Shown here one piece after another: positions 1 through 12,845 of a stretch of 64,000 nt of DNA (its first letter is position 1; each line of letters begins with the position of its first letter). The stretch is from Vitellaria paradoxa (Eukaryota; Streptophyta; Magnoliopsida; Ericales; Sapotaceae). A model generated the notes under the pieces. That model saw only the letters and a list, made by a program, of their open reading frames with translations, had not been told where the DNA came from and did no database searches. A program made the position numbers and the translations under genes. The stretch covers positions 62,001 to 126,000 of the forward strand of contig JAINTL010000096.1 in the NCBI GenBank assembly GCA_019916065.1, given 5' to 3'.

Positions 1-136
1 AAATGCACCAGTTCTCCATTATCATCAATTTCATTATCATGATTTACCTCATAATCTTGTAGATGTGCTGGTGGTTGACGTTGCCTTATTGGCCTTCCAG
101 ATTCTGCAAGTTCAGGTGCAGTCTCATCCCGAGTTG

Positions 137-190
137 CAATTGGAGGGTGAACTATATTTCCAGGCACAATTGGAGGGTGAACTATATTTT
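137..190 (-). repeat. 30-bp in-frame duplication in the Copia polyprotein
   Basis: A 30-bp unit starting CAATTGGAGGGTGAAC occurs at 137 and again at 167. On the minus strand it doubles a 10-residue segment containing IVHPPI downstream of the integrase, without breaking the frame. Confidence 0.85.
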
Positions 191-1714
191 CTGCTGTGCC
201 TGGAACTTCTGTTTCTTCTTCCAGAACATAGATGGGATGTTTTTGGGGGTCCTCATGAGTGTCAACACTCCATTTCCACGCCTCATCTTCAGCAAAAGTC
301 ACGTCACGACTGACTATCACCTTCTTGGTCATTGGATTGTATAACTTGTACCCACCTTGCTTGTATCCAATGAGAATTGTTTTTTCTGCTCTATCATCAA
401 GTTTGGTCCTCGTTACTACAGGAACATGGGCATATGTAATTGATCTAAACACCTTCAAGTGCTGCACGTTCGGTTTGAATCCACTCCAAGCCTCAATAGG
501 AGTTGTATTTGGGACACTCCTAGTAGGTGATCTGTTCAACAAATAAGCTGCACATGAAACTGCTTCTGCCCAAAAATAATTAGGCATACCTTTCGCCTTC
601 AACATGCTTCTTGCCATGTCCAATATAGTCCGGTTCTTTCTCTCGGCCACTCCATTATGTTGAGGAGTGTATGGAAACGTGGTATTGTGCTTTACACCAA
701 GTTCTTCACAGTAGCTCTTGAAATCATTAAAGGTGTACTCACCTCCTCCATCACTACGCATCATCTTAAGAGGTTGGCCACTTTGCCTTTCAACAAGAGC
801 TTTGAATTTCTTAAAGCAGTTAAATACTTCATCTTTTCTCTTTAAAAGATAAATCCACGTTTTCCTTGTGAGATCATCAATAAAAGTCAAAAAATACCTG
901 TTACCACCAATAGACAGGATGTTCATAGGGCCACACACATCGGTATGGACAAGCTCCATGGGGTATTTTGCACGCCATGGAACTCCCAAGAATGGTAACC
1001 TGTGACTTTTTCCAAGGACACATGCTTCACACAATTCATCAGGATGATTTATATATGGTAAACCTTTCACTATATTCCGTTTGGCAAGATTTTCAAGACT
1101 TCGAAAATTCAAATGCCCAAAACGAAGATGCCACAGCCACGAATCATCATTTACAATTGCATTCAAACACTGGATTTCACCTTTACTAATATCAACTGGA
1201 AACATGCGATTCTTTGACAAAAAAGTTTTGAGAATAAGAGTACCTTGTTTATCAAAGATTGAAAATTGTTTGCCAAAGCAAGAACTTTGTTGACGTAAGC
1301 ATCGATAGTTTCACCAGATTCCATCTGCAATAGCTCGTACTGGCGCCTCAAAGTTTGAAGACGCACTCTCTTAATCTTCTCATCACCTTTGTATGAAAGT
1401 GGACAGAATAGTCCATGCTTCATTTGAGGTAGTGGCTCCTTCGATCTGCGCAAATGTCTCATCATTCATCTCTTGATGGATGAAATACAACGCCTTCTTG
1501 TCCTTCTTCTTCAAATCACGGTGCGCTGTTTTCTGCGCATCATTTGCATTATCTGCTAATGCGGGCACTCCGTTTTCCACGACTTCTAGTAAGTCATGGT
1601 ATTCAAATAGAACCTTCATCTGAACACACCAATGGTTATAATTTTTCCCATCTAGGATAGGAACAGACAATTGGGTTGTGTTGTTCATCGCAGCAGGTCG
1701 GAAAGATGGTAAAG

Positions 1715-1727
1715 GGCTCTGATACCA
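1715..1727 (-). other. Primer-binding site of the left Copia element (initiator tRNA-Met)
   Basis: The minus strand reads TGGTATCAGAGCC, the standard plant initiator tRNA-Met primer site. It lies just upstream of gag and two bases from the putative LTR end at 1730. Confidence 0.85.
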
Positions 1728-1729
1728 GT

Positions 1730-1912
1730 TGTAGAAGAAGAAAACTGGACAGATGGAGAAAAAAAATAAAAGTTTTATAGGATAATACTCTACTTTTAAA
1801 ATCAAATCTAATGACCATTTATAGGACATACAATGACATTAGATGCCTAAAAACTATGATCATAACTAACCCACTACACCACTATTAACTAACCCGCTAC
1901 ACCACTATTAAC
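1730..1912 (-). repeat. 5' LTR of the left Copia element (outer end uncertain)
   Basis: The LTR edge next to the primer site begins TGTAGAAG on the plus strand. The outer boundary cannot be fixed because the partner LTR is outside the window. A CTACA ending near 1902 would pair with TGTAG. A 23-bp near-perfect tandem duplication (1867-1889 and 1890-1912, one mismatch) lies at the outer end. Confidence 0.5.
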
Positions 1913-2154
1913 AAACCTGAAATTTAGGATCCACTAATTTGATACCCATTCAAAATAAAATCAGAATTAATAAACTAATAAATCTGGTCAACAGAATCTG
2001 TGGATACCTTTCAAAGAAAAAAAAATCGCGAAAGGATAAATTTTTAATTAATTTTAGATAAATTATGCTTTACACTCACATTTATGTTAAATATATATTT
2101 TTTTTCCTTTTCACTCTTTTTCTTCACATGAATAAAAACATCTCAATTTATATG

Positions 2155-2545
2155 GGTGGCATTTGGAGTTCCAAAAATAAGTTAAAAAATATGATTTTAA
2201 AATTTTTTTAGTGTTTGAAATTCAGTTACCAAATTACATTTTTTGGGGATGAATAGTTCCGTTCAAATAAATTTTCATCCGTTTGAATAAATTTTGACAG
2301 AAATTTTTTGAATTTTTGTCACAACTTTTTTGAAAATTATAAAAATTTTATTCCAATTTGTAGAAAAGTTATTGAAATTTATAAAAACTTTATTAAATTT
2401 TGTAAAAATTTGTTGGTATTTGTAAGTGTATATAAATTTATAGAGATTTAGACGAATTCACATAATTCGAGGTGAAAAAGAATTGTTGTAGAATTGCAAA
2501 ATTTTTTAGAAATTTTTAGAGTTTTCAGCACTCCAAACATCTCTA
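2155..2545. mobile_element. MITE-like element, imperfect terminal inverted repeats
   Basis: The left end reads GGCATTTGGAGTTCCAAAAA. The right end, reverse-complemented, reads GATGTTTGGAGTGCTGAAAA. The ends match imperfectly and no target duplication is clear. The superfamily is not assigned. Confidence 0.45.
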
Positions 2546-3395
2546 TCGTTATAATTTTAACAATTAAGCTCATGCAATTTTAATATTTTGTAGCGTGGAT
2601 ATTTCAAAACTTTTATTTAGAGAATTTTCATATTAGCGGCCAGATGGCCATTTTCTAGTCACTTATATGATTCAAATATAAATATAAAGTATTAAGAAAA
2701 AAATATAAACCTAATTTGACTTAATTTTATAATAAATTAATTTTTTTAACATATTCAATAAATTTAGACATATTTGAATATAAACATATCAATGAAAATG
2801 ATTTTGAATACGAATGTGACAAATCGATATAAATTGTTACCCCATTTTAGGGGCAGATCTAGCTAGTATTTATAAAATAAATGTTACGAATACTATGTTA
2901 ATACTAAATGAGATAATTAATTTACCATATTTTACGGTAATAATAACAAAATAAAAAAATTATGAAGAGTTGGATGAGAAATCATATGAAAAAAAAAAAT
3001 CTATTTATACTTGATTTCATAATTTTTATGATATAGATAAAAATAAAAATAATAAAAACTAAAATATAAAAAATTTAAAAATTTTGGAATTGTCTGGCAT
3101 TTCCCAGTATTGAAACTATTGTTCAACATTACTGCCACTGTCCAATACCGATCAGTATTGATTAGTACAAATTGTGGTATGAAATTCATCGAGTAAGGTG
3201 CCATTGTCAGTAACAATCACAATGGTTATCAAACAAAAACTCTAGTCTTTATTAAAATTTTACAATTTTTTCTAACTAAATTTTGTCAGCATTATTTTTA
3301 CACTAATTTCTTTTTATTTTTATTTTTATTTTCGCAAACCAACACCACCTTAATCATTATTTACAAAGGAACAGTTCAAAAGTTCAATTTTAAAT

Positions 3396-3741
3396 GCCAT
3401 TTGGAGTGTCAAAAAAGTTTAAAAAATTTTAAAAGTTTAATTTTTTTAACCTCCAAAAATTTTTAACTTTTTAAAAAATTTTATCGAAATCTATTGGAAC
3501 AAACCAAAATGGTGCATTCTAACGAATTGTGCTAGATTTTTTTAAAAGTTGAACTGATATTTATACCAAAAAGTTTCACAAAACTATAAAAATTTTATCA
3601 CGTGTCACTTTATGTAATTTTTAACAACTTTATATCAAATTAAATTCAAACATCCAATCATCATTTCAAAATAACTTTTTACACCCCAAACTTCAAAAAA
3701 AAAATTTAATTTTAATTTTTTTGGGACACCAAATGAACCCT
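3396..3741. mobile_element. MITE-like element, imperfect terminal inverted repeats
   Basis: The left end reads CCATTTGGAGTGTCAAAAAA. The right end, reverse-complemented, reads GTTCATTTGGTGTCCCAAAA. It is the same general type as the element at 2155-2545. Confidence 0.45.
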
Positions 3742-4006
3742 TAGTAATTTTTTATTTTTTGACCAAAATTAGTAGTTAAAATTAATTTTTGGTGTGTTTA
3801 GTAAAATAAAAAGTAATTTTTAATAATTTTTAGCATTTTGTGAGAGATTTTGAGTGTTTGATAAAATTTTTGATAAATTTTAACAACTTTTGTTTACTTT
3901 TTATGTGTTTAATAAAAATTTAATAATTTTTTAGCTAAACAAATTAGTATTACTGAGTAAAAAAATAAAATTTAATATTTTACTAAATTTTAAAAAGTAA
4001 TAGTTT

Positions 4007-4163
4007 TGACCCTGTTTAGCACAACTAAAAATAATTAAAATTTACCAATTTTAATTATTTTTTATATTTTTTTCAATAAAAAATTTTTACATTTCACTTT
4101 TATATCACATCTTTCTATTTTTATTATATTTTTTACCTATTTTTTTCAACCAAACACCCCTTT
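4007..4163 (-). mobile_element. Short MITE, copy A (inverted relative to copy B)
   Basis: The reverse complement of this stretch matches 4434-4590 along its whole length of about 157 bp. It begins GGGGTGTTTGGTTG and ends with CTAAACAGGGTC. Two closely spaced copies in opposite orientation support a mobile family of this size. Coding potential is absent. Confidence 0.6.
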
Positions 4164-4433
4164 GACGCCGGAAATTGACCGCCCAAACGGTTGCATGTAA
4201 GCCAATCCCGGATAACTTTTACAAGGTGCAATCCAACAAATAATTGATTTTTACAGACTATTTACGTGCACGTGATTACGAGTGTGCGTGGATTGATAAA
4301 GACACACAAAGCTACAAAAAAATGGGCGGCGGTGACCCATCACTATCGCTTTAAAGTTGCAGCCTTTTTCTGGTAGAACATGCAGCAACTATTTTCCCAA
4401 ATTGCATGGAAATAAGGGGGCGTTTAGAGAATT

Positions 4434-4590
4434 AGGGGGTGTTTGGTTAATAAAAAGAGGTAAAAAAATATAATAAAAATAAAAAAATGTGACATAAAAA
4501 TGAATGTTAAAAATTTTAATTAGAGAAAAGTACAAAAAATAATTAAAGTTAGTGAATTTTAGTAATTTTTGGTAGTGTCAAACAAGGTTT
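4434..4590 (+). mobile_element. Short MITE, copy B
   Basis: This is the plus-orientation copy of the 157-bp family at 4007-4163. It starts AGGGGGTGTTTGGTT and ends GTCAAACAAGGTTT. The two copies differ by scattered substitutions and a few small indels. Confidence 0.6.
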
Positions 4591-5553
4591 TAGGGAACGT
4601 TTGGAGTCTAAAAAAAAAATCAAAAAGTAGGATTAATGTGATGCAAAAATGATATGTGGTAAAATTTGCTCGAAAAATTTAAAAATTTTTTGAAATTTTT
4701 TTGAAATTTATTGGTTTTTTTGGGGTTCCAACCAAACTCATAATTTTTAGTAATTTTTAATCAAAAGTTATTAGTTGTAATTTTTAGTGTGTTTGATAAA
4801 GTTAGTTGTAATTTTTTGAGTGTTTAATAAAATTTTTGACAGCATTTAGTAATTTTTAGTAACTTTTGAGTGTTTGGTAAAATTTTTGATAATTTTTAAC
4901 AATTTTTAGTAACTTTTGTGTGTTTGGTAGAACTTTTAGTGGAGCAAATTATTGTAATAGAGTAGAAAAGTGACAAAAGTTGAGGTTTTACCAAACACTT
5001 ATTTTGTAATTTTTGGTATATTTTTACACATTTTTACGCTACCAAACCGAGTCTAAATATACATTGGCTTCGTTTGGAACTCTCAAAAAATAAAATAAAA
5101 TCCTATAAACATCTACAAATACGAATTACGAGATAGTAAAATTTAAATTATTCACTCACTGCAAGAATTACGAGACATTTACTTTTACAATTTTATACAA
5201 CTTTAAACACAACCATTGTTTTTGAAGGTTGGCCATGTTTCGCTTGGGATAAATGCCCTGGGAGTTTCAAGGGTTAAAGTTTAATTCGCATGGTGTTCAT
5301 CTCTTTTGGGTAGGGTGTGTATGATAAAATTAAGGGTGCATTTAATTTGTTTAAAAATACTAAACAATTCTAAAAATTCTTAACTCTTTATCTCACTGTA
5401 TAAATTATGAACTTACAAATTATCTCATTTTTTGTTACTCCAAACATACCTTAAAATTGAATTTTAATTTTAGCTATTATTTGGTAATTAAATTGCATTG
5501 CTTGTTATTTATTAATCACTATAAATTAGTGAGTTAATCTCTTACACCTAGGA

Positions 5554-6570
5554 GATGTTTGTTTTGGGGATAATAAAGGGTAAATTTTATTGGAATAATT
5601 TTTATCTTTCATTACATCAGTTTGGATGACGAGAGTAACAATTACTTTAGATTAACAATTACCCTTATATGGGAGTAAAATTTTACTCTGTTGGGAGGTG
5701 AATGAAAAAGTTTTACCCTTTTCTTACTATTTCCGTAAAATATTTATTTATCCTATGTCAAACCTTAAACAATATTCTCTTATAAATAATTATAATAAAT
5801 ATTATAAAATAATAATATATTTAATCAAACTAAAATTAATTAATTATTAACTTATTTTATCACAATAATATTTAATAAAAATAGTTTATTATTAAAATAA
5901 TTTATTTTATTAAAATAATACTATTGAACTATTAATTTATGACTTAAAATTATTTATTTTCTCAAATTAAATTAATGTTCAATAAATAATAACGACTTAT
6001 TAAAATAATTTATTTTATTAAATGAAAATTATGTCTCATAAATAATAATTTACTAGATTATGTATTGTATTAATATAATTTATTAAAATCAATAATTTAT
6101 TTAATAAACTAAAATTATTTGTTTTATTTAATTAATTTATCAAAATAAAAATAATTTTTAACAGATAATAATTCACTATTGAAATTAATTACTGTTGAAA
6201 TATTAATCTATAATAAAATTATTTTTTACGATTAATATTTTTATTTAAAATTATATATTTTAATAATATATTTTTTATTAAAATTAATTATTATTAAAAT
6301 AACAATGATTATGATGATTTAGTTTATTATAATATTTTATTAAAATTAAATATTAACTTTTACCTTTGGTTAATTTATCCTCATTTCAAACACAATTAAC
6401 TTTACTCTTTCAAATTTTTTTAGTATTCCAAACATAATATAATTATTATTAGGTAATATTTACTCTCTCATTTCAAATATATATACTATAAACTTAACCA
6501 TTATTAGAGTAATAATTATCCTGACAATCTTTTACGTCCAAATTTTTCATCTCGTATCAAACATGTCCTT
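5554..6570. mobile_element. Possible non-autonomous DNA element
   Basis: The left end (GGAGATGTTTGTTTTG) and the reverse complement of the right end (AGGACATGTTTGATAC) are similar. The interior is almost pure A/T with no open frame. No target duplication is visible, so the call rests only on the imperfect ends. Confidence 0.25.
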
Positions 6571-7696
6571 AGAATCTATTTTGTATAGAAATTTTGAATT
6601 TTTTTGCTATACAAGGAAGTGAGTGTTTGGAAACTCTCGCTTCTTTGTTTGTTTAAATTTTAAGTTTACCTAAAAAAAAAAAAATTAAAATATCACATTA
6701 TAATTTATCATAACTAAAAATAATTAATTTTTCAATAGTTGCACAAACTCAAAAATGAAAAATGAAAGATGGACGAATTCCATTTTGCCTCCTTATCTTC
6801 ACCTGAGATTTTATTTGGGGATTTAAATAATTTTTTAATGAGTTTTTAATTAATTATAATATTTTTACTGACTATTTTACTTTTAAAATTAAATAATTAA
6901 TAATAAAAATATAAAAACAAAATATTTGTAGAAAGAAATATTACAACTAGTAAAATTTTTACCTCTTAGGAGTCGTACGGTTAACTAATTTTCTTCAACT
7001 TTTTAGTTTTTACCAATTTGTTTAGTCTCTAATTTTTAATAATTTATTCTAATTTTTGTGCACAAAAAGTTATCAATGTTGTTAAAAGTTACTGAAACCT
7101 AGAGATTTCTACCAAACATCTATTTTTTGGGAAAAAAAATACATTTTTAGTAATCAATTTTTTAACTTTTTAATTCATTTAATATATTTATCATTTATGA
7201 TTTTAAAAAACTAAAATATAAAAATATAATTTTATTTATTTAAAAAAATTATAAAAATTGGTAGTTGGGAGCTGAAATTTTGGTCCGAATCAGAACCGAC
7301 ATATTTATACCATTAAATTTTAATTTAATGATCTGAGTATGGTCACATATTATTTAAATTATTTCAACTGCCCCATTTTATTTTCATTAACTTAATCTCT
7401 GTTTGGTCTATTGTAAAATTTTGATAATTTTTAAAAAATTTTAAAAAATTTTAAAAATTATTTACTTTTTATTTTTCTATACAAATTATGAATTAATAAT
7501 TTATTTTATTTTTTATCGTACCCAACACACCCAAAATCGGCCGAGTTGCACTTTTCCAACGAAATGGGTACGGGAACAAACGGGCCGGGTTTAATTTCAC
7601 TTGGTTCAATGTTTTAACTGCAAATGCTGACACCGCCATTTTTTTTTTTTGAAGCTGGCTGACACCATCATATGACTCCCCCATCATTGGTACTAC

Positions 7697-7704
7697 TATA
7701 AATA
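7697..7704 (+). promoter_or_regulatory. TATA box of the galactosyltransferase gene
   Basis: TATAAATA sits about 205 bp before the start codon at 7904 and is followed by a pyrimidine-rich leader typical of plant 5' UTRs. The transcription start would be expected near 7730. Confidence 0.55.
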
Positions 7705-7903
7705 CCCAACAATAATTCTCTCTTTGCATTATCGAATCGCTCACTGAATTCGGTTAGCCATTGTTGTCTTTCTCTTTGTTTTTTGTTCAGTGTTTGGTTT
7801 CGCTGCTTTTTTTTTTTATTTTGTTTAATTTTATTTCTTTTCTCTTTCGTTCGAGTGTTTGAGCTTTGCGGTTAGATCCCCGGAGCGAGAGAAGTGAGTA
7901 AAA

Positions 7904-10900
7904 ATGACGGTGGGGGCGGGGATAACAGTGGCCGACGGGAACCTCAATGTGCTTGGGAACTGCGTCCTCACCGACGTACACGACAATATCTTTCTGTCTC
8001 CAGCCACCGGAGAATCCCTCGTCAACGGCGCTTTCATCGGCGTACGATCTGATCAGCTTGGCTGCCGCCGCGTCTTCCCTGTCGGAAAACTTGAGTATGC
8101 AAATTTATCCTTTTTTTAGGTTAAATTTGTTCTTGGTTTGGCTCTACTTCATAATCTATGATCTGGGTTGGTGACAAATTCCATACTGCGTAAGCGCTTG
8201 ATGTTTTTTTGGCTTTTCCCCCTCTTGCAGTGGATTGCGGTTCATGTGTGTATTCCGGTTCAAGATGTGGTGGATGACCCAGAGAATGGGCACCTCCGGC
8301 AAGGACATACCCTTTGAGACCCAATTTTTGATAGTTGAGGCGCAAGATGGTTCGCATTTTGGGGAGGAGGGTGAATCTTTGTATACTGTGTTTTTGCCCA
8401 TTCTGGAGGGTGATTTCAGGGCTGTTCTTCAGGGGAATGCCAATAACGAGTTGGAGATCTGTCTCGAGAGTGGTATGATGTTCCCGATATATATATGTGT
8501 ATATATGTATATGCATGATATGTGTTTACCCGACTGGTTTCTATGAATGATAATAATGAATCTTCATTTGATTGTAGGGGATCCTGCTGTGGATGGATTT
8601 GAAGGGAGTCATTTGGTTTTTGTGGCAAGTGGGTCGGACCCATTTGATGTCATCACAAATGCTGTCAAGTAAGTTCAATTTATTCACTTCCAAGTTCTCA
8701 AATACAGGTTTGGTTCTTGGATTTGTTGAGTGACGGATAGGTAAAAAGAGAAGGAAGTTCTGGAATCATTTGTAGTAGTAGTGCCTTTTCATTTTTCTAC
8801 TGATAGCCAAACAAAAGTTAACTTTGGTGATGCTTCTTTAGCCATATGGGTTAACGATGAATTACTGATTCAAATTCCAAATTTATACAGGGCTGTTGAG
8901 AGGCATTTGCAGACATTTTGCCATCGTGAGAGAAAAAGGGTAATAAATCTGTTTATAGCAATGTAATTAAGTGTAAAAAATCCAAATATGCTTAAATATT
9001 TGATGTATTTGTGCTTTGTCGTGGTTCAGATTCCCGACATGTTGAATTGGTTTGGCTGGTGCACATGGGATGCTTTCTATACTGATGTAACTGCAGATGG
9101 TGTGAGGCAAGGATTAGAGAGGTATGATGCTTATCATCTGGATTTGCCCCGTTAATTTGCTTGATGTTCGAATCAGTTAGATAGAGTAACTAACGGTTAA
9201 CTGTCTTCAGCTTGGAGAAAGGGGGGATTCTTGCTAAATTTGTTATCATTGATGATGGCTGGCAATCCGTCGGAATGGATCCCCTGAGTGTTGAATATAA
9301 AGCTGATAACACTGCCAAGTGAGCATCTAAACTTGAAAGGATTTTCTTACAGTGCTACGCCATATATATATATATTTTGGGAGGCGCTCATTTTTATTTT
9401 TGTTATTGTGTTTTTACTTCAGTTTTGCACATAGATTGACTCAAATCAAAGAGAACCACAAATTTCAGAGGGATGGAAAAGAGGGTCACATTGTAGAGGA
9501 CCCAGCATTGGGGCTGCGTCACATTGTTAGTGAAATCAAAGACCGACATGCCACGAAGTACAATTCCTTACTCAAATGTGCTCAATAAACTTAATTTTGG
9601 CTAAAAATATTTTAACCAGACAATGATGATTAATTACATTCTCCTCCAAATTTGTAGGTATGTTTATGTGTGGCATGCAATAACTGGATATTGGGGTGGT
9701 GTTAGACCTGGTGTTGCTGAAATGGAACACTATGATTCCAAGTTAGCCTACCCTGTCTTGTCCCCTGGAGTTCAGTCGAATGAGCACTGTTATTCTTTGA
9801 ATAGCATTACGAAAAATGGGCTTGGCCTTGTGAACCCTGAGAAAGTTTTTAGCTTCTACAATGAACTTCATTCTTATCTTGCTTCAGCCGGTATTGATGG
9901 GGTCAAAGTAGATGTTCAGAATATTCTTGAAACGCTTGGGGCAGGCCATGGTGGAAGAGTGAAACTTGCTAGGAAATATCATCAGGCGTTGGAGGCATCA
10001 ATTTCGCGGAACTTCCCAGACAATGGTATTATTTCTTGTATGAGTCATAACACAGATGGTTTGTACAGGTATACAATTCGGCTTTCAAATATCATCTGAT
10101 GAATGTATTCAAATGTGGTTAATTTTTTTTGGAATTTTGATCTGATTCGTCTAGTTTATCCTGGCAGTGCTAAGAGGTCAGCTGTTATAAGAGCATCCGA
10201 TGATTTTTGGCCCAGAGATCCCGCATCACACACAATTCATATTGCATCGGTTGCATATAACACAGTTTTCCTAGGAGAATTCATGCAGCCTGATTGGGAT
10301 ATGTTTCATGTAAGTTAGTGATAAGTGTGGTGTAATTTTTTTTGGTTAGAATTTTGTCTTTTTGTTTTTTTGGTCCTGTTGTTAATGTTGATGGACTAAT
10401 TGTATACGTTGAAAACTAATATATGATAGAGTTTACATCCAATGGCTGAATACCATGGAGCAGCTCGTGCGGTGGGTGGCTGTGCAATTTATGTCAGGTG
10501 CAGTCAATGGCCATTAATCTCTGTATTTTTAACTATGCAAGGATCAAAATAATTGACCGGTTTCTCAAATTCGATGATGTGCATGGTGCAGTGACAAGCC
10601 TGGGCAGCACGACTTTAAGCTGCTGAAGAAACTAGTACTGCCTGATGGCTCCATTTTGAGGGCCAAACTTCCAGGAAGACCAACAAGGGATTGCCTGTTC
10701 TCTGATCCTGCCCGAGATGGAAAAAGGTATAGAAGAACAACTGTATGAATTGGGTTTTAAAAGAACTTTTTATCTGCTGCTGGCTCGACTTAACTTTTGA
10801 TTGCCGATAACAGTCTGCTTAAGATTTGGAATCTGAACGACTACAATGGGGTTGTTGGGGTATTCAACTGCCAAGGAGCTGGTTGGTGTAGAGTTGGAAA

Positions 10901-11536
10901 GATGAACCTAATTCACGATGAACGGCCTGAAACAATCACTGGGATTATCCGCGCTAAGGACGTGGACTACTTGCCCAAAGTTGCCGATGCTTCATGGACA
11001 GGAGATGCTGTCTTGTACTCCCATCTGGGTGGTATGTCCTGAGCTTAAAACTAATATCTTCTATGGTTTAGAAGATAACCCATTTTTTCCATTTTTTGTT
11101 TGAGAGAAAAACAAAAATCCCAATTTTGTTTACTGAATTCTTTGCAATGCCCATTGCAGGTGAGTTGGTGTTTCTTCCAAAGAGTACATCTCTGCCAATC
11201 ACCCTGAAGGCGCGTGAGTATGAAGTTTTCACAGTGGTGCCTGTCAATAAATTGTCCAACGGTGCTAGTTTTGCCCCGATAGGTCTTCTTAAGATGTTCA
11301 ATTCTGGAGGATCCATTAAGGAACTAAAATATGAATCGGATGGAAGTGCTAGTGTTGGAATGAAAGTCAGAGGGTGTGGGGTGTTTGGGGCTTATTCATC
11401 TGTTCGACCCAAGAGGATAACTGTTGACACAGAGGAAATGGAGTTTGATTATGAAGAAAAGTCTGGATTGATCACACTTGCTTTGAGAGTTCCTGAGCAA
11501 GAGCTTTACCTTTGGGACATGAGAATTGAAATGTAG
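7904..11536 (+). CDS. RFS1: Galactinol-sucrose galactosyltransferase (raffinose synthase family, RFS1/SIP1 type)
   Basis: GH36-family enzyme, expected to move galactose from galactinol to sucrose or to act as an alkaline alpha-galactosidase. The sequence alone does not decide between these. Thirteen exons with canonical borders: 7904-8094, 8231-8472, 8578-8668, 8891-8939, 9030-9121, 9211-9318, 9423-9557, 9658-10068, 10168-10309, 10430-10497, 10592-10726, 10814-11031, 11160-11536. They sum to 2,259 nt, giving 752 residues, close to Arabidopsis RFS1. Key motifs are MTVGAGI at the N-terminus, [39 protein letters not shown] with the probable nucleophile near Asp388, and RASDDFW with the probable acid/base near Asp451. 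No signal peptide is visible, consistent with a cytosolic enzyme. The frame is intact with no stops. The N-terminus favours the RFS1 branch over RFS2 and the longer seed raffinose and stachyose synthases. Confidence 0.93.
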
Positions 11537-12845
11537 GGAATTTCTGATTGTATTCTTTGGGACTAAGAGAAATTGCTCAGTTAGTTGCCTGCAGTGGTAA
11601 AGAAGTACCATGTGATGTAACAATATATGAGCAGGTGAAATGGTGGTTTGAGTTGTGGTTCTTCATTAATCCTATTACCTTGAAAATTTTGTGTTCTCTT
11701 TCACTTTATTGTTGCAAGCGTATTATTATGCATTGAGACAGCATTTATGTTCCAGGAACCTAAACTAATACCTCCTTGGACAGAGACAGTGAGAGCAAGC
11801 GCAGGCTGCCGCTCCCGTTCAATTCTGGGACTAGGTCGCACTCCGAATCAGTTTATAAATATTTGTAGTTATCACTAATTGAATGCTTGCAAGACAAATG
11901 AAAAAATAAAGGGGTAGCACATTGAACGACTCAACCAGCAACCGGGACAAGTCTATTTTGAAACCTCAAAAAATCAATTCCTATGCTTGATTGATGTTTG
12001 ATTTAAAAAAAAAAACTTCAATGATGAAATTCTTATTTGGAAATTTCACCAAAAAAAAAATATATTTCTTTGAAATTGGTGAATCGACAAAATCACTTTC
12101 ACTAGCTTCATGTGCTTAAAAAAAAAAAAAAAGTTAATTTAGTCTTTTGACTAATACTTTTAATTTATTCTTAAATAGTTTCGCAAAAAAGACTAATATT
12201 TTTAATTCATTCCTAAATATATTCGTACATGTACTAAATATCAGAATTTCATTCTTATTATCATTTTCGTTTATAATCAAACCTATCCTTAGAATAAATA
12301 AAAGGGAAGATGAAAGAAAAGAAATAGAGAAAAGTTAGTTAAATTTTCTTTTTCTTTTTTTTTCTTACTAGAAAGAGATAGAAAGGAAATAGAGGGTAAA
12401 TTAAATAATACGATTATAAAAAAAATACTATTAACAAGACAGAAAAAAATATAAATATTTTATACTCATTACATCCTAAATCGGCGATTAATAAGAAAAT
12501 TTAGTTTCGTCCCTCCCCAGTCCCTTCCAAGTCACAAAATATCTACTCTATTTCTTCTTCCCATATTAAAGAATTCATCACTATAATTAATTAATTAAGG
12601 GTACGTTCCGATTAGAAAAAAATAAAATGAATTGTGATAAAATGAAATAAAATTTATAAATTCATAATTTGTACAGTAAAATAATAAGCGAATAATTTTT
12701 AAAAATTTTTAAAATTTTTTATTAATTTTTAGTAAACTAATCACTGACATTGAGTTGGGCCCCTATTGGTTGCTTTATTGGACCAATTGGCAGGCCGAGT
12801 ATTTAGAAGGGCATTTTGTCTCGGTGAGAAGGCAAGGAGACGACG
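11537..12845. other. Intergenic region between RFS1 and COX15
   Basis: It contains the 3' UTR of the upstream gene (an AATAAA-type signal occurs near 11905) and AT-rich filler with long A-runs. Near 12600-12750 lies another fragment of the dispersed AAATTTTTAGTAA-type repeat. No gene is supported. A CCAAT motif and the leader of COX15 occupy the last 80 bp. Confidence 0.6.

Larger units (their letters stand above)
1..1729 (-). mobile_element. Copia LTR retrotransposon, internally deleted, running off the left edge
   Basis: Minus-strand reading from about 1688 gives a gag start (MNNTTQLSVPILDGKNY, then a UBN2-type region with QTLRRQYELLQM). This is followed by a pre-integrase stretch (WLWHLRFGHLNF) and an integrase core. 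The core carries HTDVCGP, FIDDLTRK, RSDGGGEY and PQHNGVAERKNRT, so all three DD-E catalytic residues are present. The frame stays open to the left edge, so RT and RNase H should lie outside the window. The element is defective. The gag frame breaks by 1 nt near 1395-1410. Near 1270 gag jumps straight into the pre-integrase region, so the zinc knuckle and protease are missing. Copia order (integrase before RT) is family knowledge; RT itself is not visible. Confidence 0.9.
1913..7690. other. Gene-free, very AT-rich MITE-laden block
   Basis: No protein-coding gene is supported here. The stretch is made of short, decayed inverted-repeat elements whose ends resemble (G/C)ATTTGGAGT or GTGTTTGGT, separated by A/T-rich filler with motifs such as AATTTTTAGTAA. 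The clearest elements are listed separately. The last few hundred bases hold the upstream region of the galactosyltransferase gene. Confidence 0.75.
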
